From positions 3,675,472 through 3,739,471 of the forward strand of contig FN649750.1 of NCBI GenBank assembly GCA_000310025.1: a stretch of DNA of 64,000 bases, given 5' to 3'. A model generated the notes under the pieces. That model worked only from the letters and a program-made list of their open reading frames with translations, had not been told where the DNA came from and made no database searches. Position 1 is the stretch's first letter; each line of letters begins with the position of its first letter. The position numbers and the translations under genes are program-made. The stretch comes from Ectocarpus siliculosus (Eukaryota > Sar > Phaeophyceae > Ectocarpales > Ectocarpaceae). Positions 33,501 to 44,887 of this stretch are shown piece after piece.

Positions 33501-36500
33501 AAATATTGGTCAAACAGCTTTGCCTCAGGTGGCGGGTCACTTGATAGATTCTGCAAAACATCCGTGTTTGTTGCGTTCCCTCTGCGCATTTTGCTCGCTG
33601 TTCAGACTCCTCCAGGGTTGGGATCACAGAGACCCAAAGCGCAGGTGCAATTTTCCGTCGAGGGTGTTTCGGGCGAAGGGCCAGGAGGCCTCGGGAGCAC
33701 AGGCTCCTCAAGCACCGGCTCCTCCAGCGCCTGTTCCTCCGGTACAGCCCGTGTCGGCAGCAGCTAACGCTCAGGCACCGGCCAGTCGGCCGGAGCCACC
33801 CAACCAGTGGAGAATTCCACACAGCACAATGCTTCCCGGGCTGCAGTTCTCGTTGGCGGGCATCCAAGGAAAGCCAGAAACGTTCTACAAGGTCCCGGTC
33901 ATTCGCTTCGCCTTCGAGATTTTCAGCTATCTGTGAGTCGCGATTCCGTCGTATCCCGCGTCGGGACTGGAGAGCATAGGTCGAACAATACGTATGCTGG
34001 GGAGAAACGCATGCTATTCGAAGCAACGTTGAGCGTGACTGTTCAAAATTGCAAGACAGGTCGAAACTACGTGAAAATATCTTTCGCAAGACCGCAGAAC
34101 TGTACTGAGTGGACGTGTGGCGAAGAGTTGCTTTGCTTTCATCGTCGGCGAATCTGCTCATTAATTAATCATGGCTGAAAACCACGCCCGTTGCAAATGC
34201 GCTGCTTGCGACATGCAGGGTGATGCTGGTGCTGTTTTGCTTCTCTGTTCTGCTGAAGGAGCACGACTCCATTCCATGGGGCGAAGTCACCTTCTACGTC
34301 TTCGCCGCGGTGAGAAACGGCGTCAATCTCGGTACGGCAGTACCATACGAATACGAGTTGGTTGAGGACAGATTCCTCGTTGCATGTACGACGTCTTACC
34401 AACGCACGGGTTGACCTCGACGGTGTCGAAACTGGAACCTTCGCGAACCGTGGCATTCTGTGGCTCCCTGGGAAGACGAATCAGTAGTTGAGAAGAAGTA
34501 GTTCCTTTCTCACCAGCTCTGAGTAATTTCGACAGAACCTCATGCTGCATGGGCGTGGCTTCCACAGGGCCTCCTGTGGCGGGAAATACTGGAGTTTCGG
34601 GACGGTATGCCGGCTCGCAGGCACAAGCCTCCGAAGCGGCAGGTTTCGAAGAACGACGGCAGCACGAGGACGGGTTCAGAGCAACCCCTCTCATTCCCTC
34701 GCATCAGCCGTCTTGGGACTGGAAATCGGTTCAATCGGATGGTGTCAGCGTTTACGAGGTAATGTGCTGCTGAGCAGTTCGGGTTTGAACGCTGGTGTGG
34801 GCATGTAAAGCTTCTGGCTATGTACTCCGGAGCCCCAGATCCCGTAGCCGTGCCAAACGATCCACGAACCCCCCGGCGCATGGTCGGCACCCCGAAGATA
34901 TATGAGGTCGAACCCGTCGATATCTGGGCGAATGCACTTGCGTGATATCGCCTCGTTGTAGACACGGTTCGTCCACCGTCTAAGTGCCAGGAGGAACTAA
35001 ATGCATGCAGAACCTCGGTGAAATGTGTAGCGGTGTTGGAATGATTCTACGTTTGTAAAGTGCCCTTTTTCTTGGAAAAAATAATTTGTTGATTCGCGCA
35101 CAGCACATCCATCTCTCTTCTGTAGTGTGAGTGGTCCATGCACCATGTGGGTTGGTTGGTGCCGCACTTGACCAGCTCCTCCGGATCTTCCTTCGGTTGT
35201 GTGTTGACCCCCGAAATAGGTATGTCTTTTACGACACCTGGAATTTCTTGGACACGTCGACCATCGGCTGCATCCTGGTCGCCTTCATATTTCGGATGAT
35301 AGCTCTCGACGACAAGTTCTTCCTCTTCCACGCACAGTTCTTCTACGCCCTCAGCGCACCTCTGCTGTTCTCGAGGCTGCTCGTTCTCTCGCAGATCGAC
35401 GCCACTTTAGGACCGATGACGCAGGTGGCAAACAATAGTTTCCTGAACTTCGAGGAAGTGGATTCAAACTCTCTTGGTTTTCCGTGGAGTTCGCTGCGGT
35501 GGAACCCGGCAATGTATGTCCCCCACAACAGCATGCATCGTCGGGTGTTGTGGTTGAATAGGTTGCTGCACGACATATCTCGATCGCTTCGCCTGAGGCC
35601 AATTCTGTTGCACAGGCGTCCTTGGAACCCGGTTTAACGTTACTGCAGAAACCGGTCGCCCCGGCGGTCTATATGACAACTATGTTGCAGCTCTGCCTCC
35701 GTACCTTGTGCTGCGTATTCATGAGGGAAGGATGGCTGCAATGCGCGAAGGGACTCCCTTGTTTCGTCTCGGATCCGACCTCTTCAGATACAGACAGGGG
35801 GTAGCGCAGTCAGAAATCGCAAGCGACATTGGATGACGACTGGAACCAAATGAAGTGCAGCATTGCTCCGAACGGATAACAGGGAGCGCGCGCAGTTTCT
35901 ACCGAGTGATATATGGCGTTGTTCCAATCAATGGAAAACTCCTACCAGGGTTCACGCGGAAGAATTCCGTCACTCGCTTTTAGGGTTGACTCAAACTTTT
36001 TCTGTACTCCCGCGGGACTTGTAGCTGTAGAGCAGTCCGAGAGTAAAGATTTCCTGCCACACGAACCGAATCCCATTGCGTGGTTTGTGCCTGCTTCATA
36101 ATCTTCGTAACCCATAATGAAAAGCTGCATTGCGACAAGCCCTGCGCTGATCCCCCCCCCCATCCCGTTCCCCTGAAAGGTGATATGGAGAATGATGTCC
36201 CACACTCTGCGCTTTTCGGCGTTCATTGCGATGGTCATGCTGAGCTTCGCCCTGGCGTTCCATGCGGTGTTTCATACTTGCGGGGAGTACAGCGAGCCTC
36301 AGTGCACCCTCGATGATGATGATGCGTTCCCCCTTCGCGACGCCTTCGGGACGTTCGGAGATTCGTTCGTGACGGTGTTCACGTATGCTCTTGGCGGGCC
36401 GGACTTTGAGGCCTTCCAGCTGGCTGGCAGCGACTGCAGATGCGACCTGCCCGAGGGCGCGCGAAATGCAGGCATTTTCTTGTTGGTGGTAAGCGATGGA

Positions 36501-39500
36501 TATGTTCGTGGGTCTGCGAACATTGGTGTTGGAAACATGTGCTGTATGATTTGGTGTCACGCAGATTGGTAAGATTGCCGTTTGGTAGGGGGCACCGTGA
36601 TGAGTCACGGGGCCCCTCCTTGCTGTTGGAGCGTTGGAGCTGCTCTGTGTGGAGCACTCCCTCTTTCGTCCGTGTGAAGGACGGTCGCCTACCTCTCGTG
36701 AAGTTAATACATCACCGAAACAGTCTCACTCGATAAATCAGTGGCGTAGGCCGCAAACACTCAAACAGGATATGCTGGTTTTCTGGCCCGCTTCTTTCGT
36801 CGCCCAGGTATACTGTAACATTCGTTGTACGACGAATAACGGTACCCGTTGCGAAGATAAGCGTTGCTCGTTGGCGTTTTGGTTGTGTTCTGTCATCTTC
36901 TCCTGTCCTCCGCCTTGTTGGCGGGTTTCCAACACCACTAGCACTACTTCCAAGCGCATTGAAATAACACTCAAGATCTGTATCTTCGCCTTTGGCAGTT
37001 CCGGGGAGCGTTTAATGCACGATGATTTGAGATCGAGTCTGAACCAGTTCAAATCGTCAGCCGATACCCCTCCCGTTTGCAACAACGCAGGTCTACATGA
37101 TCACCATGACCGTGGTTTTGCTGAACCTTCTCATCGCCGTGCTCAGCACCACCCACGGTAAAGTGTACGCCAACGCCGAAAAAGAGTTCCACCACGCGCG
37201 GGCGCGCTTAATCTACCAGAGCGCGCGTGTTGTCTCGCGCTCTCGACCCCCGCCACCACTCAACTTGATTAAGCTCGTCTGCGGCATTCTGTTGGATGCT
37301 GGGACCGAGGTGTGGAGGGTTGGCGTGTGGGTTACACGGTGAGTTTGAGTCTTCTGCCGAAAAGCACCTTCAAAGTGTGTACATGTATCGATGTTCTCTT
37401 GTGTTACTACTTTTAATGCTTATACCGTCTTCTGCAATTGTGCGCTTATCCAACACGCTCTACGCCAGTTAGTATGCATGCTTTCGCGACATTGATGTGT
37501 TTTTGTCAACCCGGTCGATCAACTGAAGCAGTCGGAGGTTGACGCGGAATTCAGCATTGACACCTTGCGACAACAGATCGGACTGAGATGACTCTGACGT
37601 GTTTTTCTCGCTTTGTACGGAGATCAGAGAGATCTCACGGGGTGCGTCCTTTCTGATTCCTAGGTCCGACGCACTCATCGAACAGTGGTCCAAGAGTCGT
37701 TGTCAGTCACAAGTCAAACTGTGCCCGCCTCAACACAGCCCGCCATAACACACAAGTGAGCATGCCGCAAATAGTCAGCGTGGTATGCTATCGTGCTCGC
37801 AACGGTTTGGGGAAGACATCACCCGAAGAGATCTGGAAGCACGAGGAGTATCAAGCAGGCGTTCAAAGCACACATCACCTTCACAAATTCACATTTTGCC
37901 GTTATAGCCGAGAATGCGAGCTTCTTCTCAAGTGTGGTCCATAGCACAACATCGGGTATTGCATAGGCCCATTACCAACAAAACGAAGGTAACCGCTTGT
38001 CTACCTCTCCTCCCCCCTCATCTTCGTCCTCCGGCCCGGCCAAGACCTCAGTATCACCTTGCTGTCGATTGCCATCAACTCAACGGCCGCCGTGTTGTTT
38101 TTCAGCATGACACGGATTGGAGAGCTGGCACGGCGGTGCTTACAACCAGTACATGCTTCAGTTTCACTCCCGAACGGGGATCAGAGAATGGAACGGGTTG
38201 GACGCTTGCATGGGGATGCGATGAATTGGCAAGAACGAAGCGATTTCGAAATCATCGGACGGGGGTCATGCTCCGATTTTCACGGCTGACTTCACCCGTC
38301 CCCGAAATATGAACGCTGTCCTTGTTCACCCATGTGTAAGGCGCTTCGACCCCCTCTGTTTTTATCCCGCATCCAAGTACGAACCAAACTCGACCATGCT
38401 CTGTGATGACCGACATGTCTCATCCTGGTCTACTGCCTCACTCGTTCCATCCGAAACTCTGTCGGAGAACAACAGCGGACGCTCCCAAGCCAGGATGCTG
38501 AAACCGTTCTCAACAACGCACCAGTGGAAAACCCTTGAAGGTGGTCTGCAGAGGTTGGAGTTCGCCTTCACATTTGGCGTTGCTGCTGTTGGGTTGTCTA
38601 CGATCCTGTGGATAGTGTCGGTGCCGTGGGTCGCCTGGTGCCTCCATCGTTTAGTCCATAAAGCGGTGAGTAGACTTCGTGTTGAAAAGGGATTATTTCA
38701 GAGCACACGGCAAGGTCGTTGGTGTCAGCGATATGTGCAAGAAGTTGCCTGAGCCTGTAGCGTTTCGCGGCAAGGTATTCCGTAGCAACACTTTTGTCAA
38801 ACGTCTACTTATATCAGTTTTCAAATAGTCCACCTCGAAGGCGGAGCACATTCCGTCTAACAAGAAGAACAACAATCGCAGTTTTGTAGTGGCGAACCTC
38901 GAAAATAGGCCAACCGATTGCTAAGACGTCGCCAACTGTAGCCGTCGTGGCGAGTTTGTTCTCTCTGTGTGCTGTACACGTGGGCCTCACACTCCGCACC
39001 ACACGCTCATCTGCTGATCTAAGGAAATACTACAGTTGCCCCAATCATCGTCGAAGCCTCACGCGTGCTCACCTTCTCCTGAGTGACGAAACCAATGCCG
39101 GGTACCTGATACGAATGTGTGCCACGTCTCACGCCTGGAAGCATGCCTCGGAGATCGCTTGTTTCCTCGCGACCTCGCCTCGTATTGAAAATCAAGAATA
39201 CATGTTTTCGACGAACATCCTCTTACTTAGCAATCAAAGTATGTGCCGTTCTGTTCAACCGCGTGTCCGCGTGTGTGGGGTATATCTCTATGGTATTTGT
39301 GAGAGAAGGAAGAGGAAACGGAAGCGGAAGCAGAAGCGAACGAGCCGGATGACGACGGTAGCAGCACCAGCGAGCGTGACGATGGCGACGACCACGACGA
39401 CGATGGCGATGACGTCGACGATGACAAGGAGAAGCCGCATCTTGGCTACTTCAGACGATTCTTGTCGGGAATCAAATCTATGTGCTCTCTGTTGGTCGCG

Positions 39501-40196
39501 ATGGTAGCAGCCTCCTTTCTGTGCCTTCTGTATATTTTCGCAACCATGATTTTGTGGGCCGTTGGTATCTGGATGGTCGTCACCTGGGTTTACAGCAACT
39601 GGGACAAGAAAAATGGAGACATGCCCGAACCTATGCCCGGGCAAGAGGATGGGCATCACTGGAAAAGGGCTTGGGAGCTTGCCAGCCTGCGGAATCAAGG
39701 GGCCCGCGCGAATCGCGGCCAAGCCCACTTCCACATCGCTCCGCTTTTGAAGAGCAAGACGGGTTTGGACATGCAGCACTTGGCGCAGCTCACCAAGAAC
39801 CGGCACGATGAGTCCAACTCCGAGGCCAAGCTCATCGAAGTCGACCAAAAGTTACCATACTTCGCTATCGACCTAGGACACCTCCAGAAATTGGCCAAAG
39901 AGAAGACCGAAAAGAAACGAACGAGTGACCCAGCCACCACGATGACAAGGGACAATCGTGTTGTTGGTGGGGCGCCGACCAGAGGAGAAGGTGGCAGTCC
40001 AGGATACTCCGATGTGAAGGCGGTTGGTTCTGGCAGCGGGGGAGCCGAAGGCGGTATCGGCGATGACGCTTCTAACACTGGTTCAGGTGGCATCAAAGGT
40101 GGCGGTGATGACGGTGACGGTGGCGCGACCGGGGAAACCCCCTCCTCTACTGCTCCTGCTCCTGCTTCAGCAGCCAATGCTGCTCCTTCTTCATGA
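21512..40196 (+). CDS. Copy B: ankyrin-repeat TRP-like cation channel (22 exons, complete)
   Basis: Predicted exons: 21512-21556, 22836-23066, 23545-24555, 25083-25328, 25782-25907, 26370-26555, 26990-27136, 28415-28575, 29297-29416, 30054-30174, 30583-30720, 31746-31798, 32168-32337, 32914-33055, 33606-33932, 34219-34309, 34568-34758, 35220-35424, 36180-36488, 37091-37338, 38476-38665, 39309-40196. Joined length 5346 nt: 1781 aa plus stop, open throughout. Architecture as in copy A. Differences from A: a Pro/Ala-rich insert in exon 15 just before S1 (residues ~990-1030), a longer acidic run at the start of exon 22, and a Gly/Ala/Ser-rich tail. Introns 1 and 10 appear to use GC donors (CAG|gcaaga and GAG|gcatgt). 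Weaker junctions: AAG acceptors of exons 3, 14 and 22. The channel role is inferred from motif match to TRP families. Confidence 0.86.
23545..24555 (+). CDS. Copy B exon 3: main ankyrin-repeat exon
   Basis: 337 codons with the same unit order as copy A: PLLFHAASSNCKYSCF, GILMHAARSNHVDNFKEV, KNCLHHAAEAGSYAVLHEVV, RTPIMYVLRND, VTELMHAARGGLVSLELALN, ALLLAAAAKLGDIDVLYHVL. It is longer than A mainly through an insert at residues ~180-215 (acidic, Pro/Thr-rich). The acceptor is CCACCAAG|CTG in phase 0 and the donor is AAG|gtaagt. Confidence 0.86.
27758..27984. mobile_element. MITE-like inverted-repeat element in copy B intron 7
   Basis: The left end TACAGACGGGCCCGCAGTTA and the right end, read in reverse complement as TAGTACGGGCCCGGCGATGA, form imperfect terminal inverted repeats. 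Similarity continues inward (AAGAGACAGAGGCTCA versus AGGTCGAGGCTCAG). A larger relative is at 46177-46679. There is no coding capacity. Intron 7 of copy B (27137-28414) is longer than in A (496 bp). Confidence 0.5.
29236..29260 (+). repeat. (CAA)n microsatellite, copy B intron 8
   Basis: Eight consecutive CAA triplets lie about 36 bp upstream of exon 9 of copy B. They are similar in kind to the run in copy A intron 6 but at a different position. Confidence 0.85.
33606..37338 (+). other. Copy B exons for the six-helix TRP-like channel core
   Basis: Exon 33606-33932 starts RLLQGWDHRD. It carries a Pro/Ala/Val-rich insert (short runs such as APAPPAPVPPVQPV) and then the conserved LPGLQFSLAG and VPVIRFAFEIFSYL of S1. 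S1/S2 continue in 34219-34309, and S2 and its linker in 34568-34758 (GLLWREILEF, basic PPKRQ, NRFNRMVSAFTR). S3-S4 are in 35220-35424 (YDTWNFLDTSTIGCILVAF, PLLFSRLLVLSQIDATLGPM). S5, turret and pore are in 36180-36488 (FGTFGDSFVTVFTYALGG). S6 and tail are in 37091-37338 (TVVLLNLLIAVLSTTH, SRPPPPLNLIKL). This matches copy A exon for exon. The Cys pairs and the four-Asp turret are conserved. Confidence 0.83.
39309..40196 (+). CDS. Copy B last exon: acidic run, extra transmembrane segment, conserved C-terminus
   Basis: It begins with about 40 residues dominated by Glu and Asp (EEETEAEAEANEPDDD and later DDGDDHDDDGDDVDDD). An amphipathic stretch GYFRRFLSGIKSM and a hydrophobic segment at protein residues ~1544-1581 follow. 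The block MPEPMPGQEDGHHWKRAWEL and LLKSKTGLDMQHLAQL is shared with copy A. The last ~90 residues are Gly/Ala/Ser-rich and unlike copy A. The start is uncertain: acceptors after 39305 (GAGAG) and 39308 (GAGAAG) both keep phase 0. Confidence 0.8.
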   Translation, partial: EEETEAEAEANEPDDDGSSTSERDDGDDHDDDGDDVDDDKEKPHLGYFRRFLSGIKSMCSLLVAMVAASFLCLLYIFATMILWAVGIWMVVTWVYSNWDKKNGDMPEPMPGQEDGHHWKRAWELASLRNQGARANRGQAHFHIAPLLKSKTGLDMQHLAQLTKNRHDESNSEAKLIEVDQKLPYFAIDLGHLQKLAKEKTEKKRTSDPATTMTRDNRVVGGAPTRGEGGSPGYSDVKAVGSGSGGAEGGIGDDASNTGSGGIKGGGDDGDGGATGETPSSTAPAPASAANAAPSS

Positions 40197-42497
40197 ACGC
40201 ACGGGAGTGTAACAAGTGGACACGTTCTGTAGCTATTTTTGACGAGTTTAGTCTGAGCGTTACGCGGGCTATGGCGTAGACTACACGACTAGTCAATATC
40301 CATACTAATAATGGCATGTTCTCGTTCCAGGCATGTTTTCGTTCCAAACATGTGCATGTAACGTGCGATGTTTCAACTTGGGACTGGTTGTACCAAACCT
40401 ATACAACAACCGGCGACATTGCTTGACCGGTTTTCTTGTTGGTAGTTGACACGACGAACGCTATGTATGGTGAAGATGGAACATGCCTTTCAAGACACCT
40501 CCAGGCTTGCGCGGTGGGGGCGCACATGCATGAGTACCGCAGAGAGACGAGCTTGGGTGGTTTCTTTTGCTCAGGATGAACAGAGGGACACCGATGACGA
40601 CGGCAACGGCTGTGGCAAACAATATAGCTGGCTTGATTTGGGTTTTTGGCAAAGGTGAAAAGCGTAGCATTACCGCACATGGCCTGAGGCAAAAGCATTT
40701 TATAGTATTTGTCTCTTCGCTGTGCCAGTTGGTGCCAGCGGCCTGGTTAGTCAGGAGGAAACAACGTGAGTAGGATACGCGAAAACAAGGTATGTATATA
40801 AAACGTGAGTTACGACGGATTGATAAGAATTAAGGGGCGTCGTTCGTGTCTCCGAGCGTCTGTCGACTGCAAGAACATGATGCTGGGCATATCGCACCAT
40901 TCTCAGTCATGTCCCCATCTCTTGTACTATCTGAGGGAAGGCCTTCGCCTTATAGAAAAACTATTGCCGACCCCATTATTACCGTGGAACGTGCGTGTGT
41001 GCGTGTGTAACTATTTCATTATAACTTGCAAAAATAGCATGGACCGAGCCAACCGGCTGACCAATCGAAAGACGTCAGCCGGGGTGCCACACTCACGTTT
41101 CGTCTTGATTGGGTTGACAACAATTGATCGCCATGATCTGGGTCCGCCAGCTTCAACCTGCATACTCGCCAGCACGGGGGGCGGGACCGCGCAGGCGGGA
41201 CCGGCAATAACGAGAGAAAATTCAACGAGCAAACGGAGGAGGAAGAAGTCCCTATGTACAATATCTAGACTAAAATACGCGTCCTTCTCGGGTTCCCGAT
41301 AGTTCACCCACTTCGGGCGTAGGATAGTGTGCACTCGCAAGTGGCTCCGGGCTGCTCAGGGAGCTAGCTGACTGTTTGTCTCGTGTATGAGGCAGTTCCA
41401 AAATTGTACCTACTACTACAAAATGATGCTGTCAATGCGATGTATGTTGCATCAAGTTGCATATCATGGGTATTTAATTTTTTCTTTTTTTGTCTTCACT
41501 TCACATCAGCGCTCGCAGCCTCACAGCATTAGTGCTGCTTACTCCAACCCGTGGTCACACAGAAGAGCCCCCCTCTCTACTCTCTTCCACACGAACTAGC
41601 GCTATCCACTAGGCCAGGAGCGGAAGCGAGAAAAAAACTCACTCTGCGAGAAAAGCTCGCTTACGCCGGCATTCGAACCCCTGACCTGACCTCTAGAAGG
41701 TTTCGAGGTTATCATCTAGATCACCGGGGCGACCGGATATATATATATAGGTATATCATCATCGGGTCGCCACTGTATGTATTTCATTTCGCGGTACACT
41801 CGGAGGAATGAGTCATGTTCCTGACAACGTATGTATGAATGTATGCATACGTACTCGGTATTGAATACACAACCAACAAGCAATACAAGATATCCTCCAA
41901 CGCTTGTTTTTTTGTCCTTAGCGCTCTCCATCACCAAAAGTGAATGTAGGCATATCTGTTACATATACACTCACTGAAAAGACTCCACCACATCCCGTTC
42001 GACTGTGGGCATATCTCGAATGGGTAGTCTTTCTGTGTGTGTTCTTATTATTCCTTAAATATTTGGTGCAACACGAAAAACACACACTCTACATCTATCT
42101 ACCACAGTGTACAGCAGTACAGCATATAATATCTCATCTTCGGGGAACAATGAGAAGGGCTACTTACTACAGCTGATGTTCCCGGCAAAACCCCATCAGT
42201 ACATTCCGGCACACGCTACATCTCGGCGCGCTGCCGTCTCTGTCCTCTGCTCTTCTCGTCCCCGGCTGTTTGATCTTGGGGTTTTGCTGTCCGCGGTTTT
42301 TCCGCACGCAGTTCGTTCAACCGGAGGCACTTTTTTATTTTTCCGACATGCTGCTTCTTGCTGTGTGTCATAATTCGTCGGTTTAAAAGATGTAACTTGG
42401 TTGAAAGTTCAAGAAGTTCGATACTGCTGCTGCACATTGGCTTCTTTTCTGTTGAATCCTACTGCTGTGAGACTTTATTACAACACTCGTCCTTCGG
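40197..42497. other. B-C spacer, first part: contains a SINE, otherwise no gene seen
   Basis: This is the 3' flank of copy B. A dimeric tRNA-derived SINE lies at 41476-41736 (own entry) with a TA-repeat directly after it (41737-41749). The rest shows only short, poorly supported open frames. Confidence 0.5.
41476..41736 (-). mobile_element. tRNA-derived SINE, copy 1 (B-C spacer)
   Basis: On the - strand the element starts CCGGTCGCCCCGGTGATC. It has a B box in GGGGTTCGAATGCCGG (41662-41677 region) and a second A-box-like TGGCCTAGTGGATAGCG further on, with a degenerate partner GGGTTGGAG. It ends in GAAGTGAAGACA followed by an A-rich tail (T tract at 41476-41491 on +). Copy 2 is at 59955-60258. 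Two independent insertions sharing head, body and A tail support a retroposed SINE with a dimeric tRNA-like structure. Confidence 0.75.
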
Positions 42498-43398
42498 GGA
42501 TATGGAAGGCTCGCTCCCACTCTGAACGATTTGGGCTACCGGAAGCAGATCAACCGCCTTCACGCATTCCGCACTAACCTCCAACGTCCTATTAGTGTGG
42601 TTCTTGAGCACCAGCTCTCCGCCGGGCTTCTATTTCCTCCGCACAGCGGGGAAAGGACCACAGCGGGCAACGCGCCGCCTCGAGAGCCTTGTCGACCTCT
42701 CCTCGGATCGTCTGGTGCGACTGTGTGGTACGGAGCAAGGTGAGCGTAGTGGCATATTCTTATCCTGCATCACATCACACAGCACTCAGAGAGAGAGAGA
42801 GAGAGTGAGGTCGTTTCTTGAGAGTTCATCCCCCGAAAGATGTAGAACGCTCGTTGGTTGTTGTGGCAGAGAAAAAATTGTTGCAGGCCTCGAACGCGGT
42901 TGTTTGCCATTTTTGTTACTTCGTCTCAACATGATGCACGTATGTAGGTATGTCGACTGCCTCTGCCGCGGTTTCCGCTCAGAGTACAGCAGGTGCACCG
43001 CCAATCCAGGGTTATAGAACCAGCCCCGAGACTCTATGACGCGTCGATTGGCACGCGCCGCGGAGCGGAACGGTATTTGATCCGTCCGGCGGAATAGATA
43101 GCCGTTCACAACCTAAACACACGGCTTGACACGGCTGGAAATGTTGAATTTTTTCTGTGTAGATCGAGGTAGATTGGTTGGGATTGAAGACACACGAGCA
43201 GTCGGTCAATCCCACTCTCGGTTTCGCCCTGCTGTTATTGGGAGCAGCGCATTGTCTGCAGACGGCACACATGCGTTTCGCCCCTTTGCTACACCCTGGC
43301 GGCGTATTGCTTTTGGTACCCGTGATCTGGTCGGCGCGGCAGAATATGAAGAGAAAATTATTTGGCCGGCTCTCACATCGCAGGGAATCATGACATAA
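42498..43398 (+). pseudogene. Unrecognised spacer gene, copy before channel C (frameshifted)
   Basis: Segment i, 42498-42739, matches the A-B spacer gene, but its two halves (GYGRLAPTLNDLGYRKQI and LESLVDLSSDRLVRLCGTEQ) are in different frames. One or more small indels near 42640-42680 therefore break it. It ends CAAG|gtgagc, a good donor. Segment ii, 43163-43398, begins after a tgtgtag acceptor and joins in phase. It contains RPAVIGSSALSADGTH and RDLVGAAEYEEKIIW and ends at TAA. Function unknown. It could still be functional if a short intron spans the frame change. Confidence 0.45.
42788..42806 (+). repeat. (GA)n microsatellite
   Basis: A short GA dinucleotide run lies just after segment i of the spacer gene. 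A similar run lies at ~44449-44466. Confidence 0.8.
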
Positions 43399-44885
43399 TA
43401 CACACACAAAGAGAAAGGGCGCGCACCGTAATGCATTGTGCAAGGAGGAAAATGCGTGGCCCACCGTTGGCCACATCCCCCCCGATCCCAATGGGGGGGA
43501 GAAACACGCTGCTGCATCCGCATGGGAACAGACCAGAGACGTTATTTTCGGCAATGGTATTTGCTCCACCCACCGGTCGGTGTTGAGTAACTTCTTATTT
43601 ATTCACCAGGCAGATCTCTGCCCACAGAAGAACTCCAATGAACGTCAAACCAATTGCATCTTGCAGGTATCGGCTGTAGATCTGTCTAGTAGCTACTTTA
43701 GGAGCTGAATCAGACCAGTGGCTCCACATGTTCAGCAGAGATATGATGGAAAAGGGGGGTTCCGCAGCATCACAGGAAGTGGTAGTTTATACTTCGAAGC
43801 AATGGTTTGTACAATCGCTTTTTCTTGAAGAGAGTGGCCGAGGGGTGTTTTTTGTGGTGCAATAAAAATATGTTTATCGCATGTTGATGTTGTATGCGCG
43901 CGAAAAAAAAAATGACCATGAAGGGGCGGGGCAAAATACACGATAGATGATAGATGTCCGTCTGTGTCTGCGTCTGTCTGTCGCCACGCTCTATAACTTG
44001 CAGCAGACTTGGGGGCCATTTCACCATCTAGGCGTCAAATTGCAATCAAGGACATGCCCACAACAAGTAACATTTTGCCCGAGCTGTCCCAACTGCTACC
44101 TTTTCAATCCGTGGTCGGTGCGCGTAGATAGCACAGCATCTGTGCCGATACAAAGTCGGGAAGGGAGCGTCCCCGCCCAAACCCGTGAATTTTTGGTTCT
44201 CCGCTGCTGCTGCTACGCTCAGCAGCTGCTATACATACTGCTGCAATACACACACACTACACACAGATGAGACAGGGAACATGGGCAAGGGGGGCGGGAT
44301 ACACACACACACCACCGGGAGAGCGAGGCGGGAGGGTGTGCCCTATGCAGCTGTTAGCTATCGGTGGAGGAAGCGAGAGGAGAGAAAGAAAGCGTTTGGT
44401 TGTGTTGGTGGTATGCGTTTTAACCACCGACGTTTGGTGTCATCATCAGCGAGAGAGAGAGAGAGGACAGAGAGAGGCACAACAACATACGTTGCTAGGC
44501 ACCACCATGGATGATGCATGTACTGCTGCTTCTGTAAACCTCTCTATACGTGTGTCCGAGGGCCTACATAGGGTACCACCTGCGCCTTCCGTGCTAGTCT
44601 GGTCACCCATCACACGCTCGATATTGAGTTGCCGGATGGAAGCTCGAACCAGAGAAAGGAACAGAGGGAGCTTTTTTTTGCGCTACAAGCTGATCATGAA
44701 TAACACCCCCCCCTCTCTCTAGCTCATGATGATGAACACCACCCCCCCTGCCCTCTAAACGCACGACGAGCCTACTGCAGGCACTGTGTTTTCAACCCAA
44801 GAAACTATCCTCCCCCCCCCCGGTGTCTACCATCGGGGTTGGGGTTTCGTCGCTTGGCAACGTTGTAAAACAAGCCCCCCCCTTC
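43399..44885. other. B-C spacer, middle part: low-complexity sequence, no gene supported
   Basis: It contains GA-, CA- and poly-C-rich tracts, such as the GA run at 44449-44466 and C runs at 44706-44713, 44743-44748 and 44812-44821. Several open frames of up to 151 codons here are composed of these tracts and are not believed. Bases 44821-44887 are a partial tandem copy of the start of the dispersed repeat that follows. Confidence 0.45.
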
Positions 44886-44887
44886 GT

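Noticed and set aside
43012-43569. 185-codon - strand frame in the B-C spacer
   Set aside because: Antisense to segment ii of the spacer gene, which is supported by homology on the + strand.
44267-44722. 151-codon + strand frame
   Set aside because: Composed largely of GA and CA microsatellite sequence, with no counterpart in the A-B spacer.
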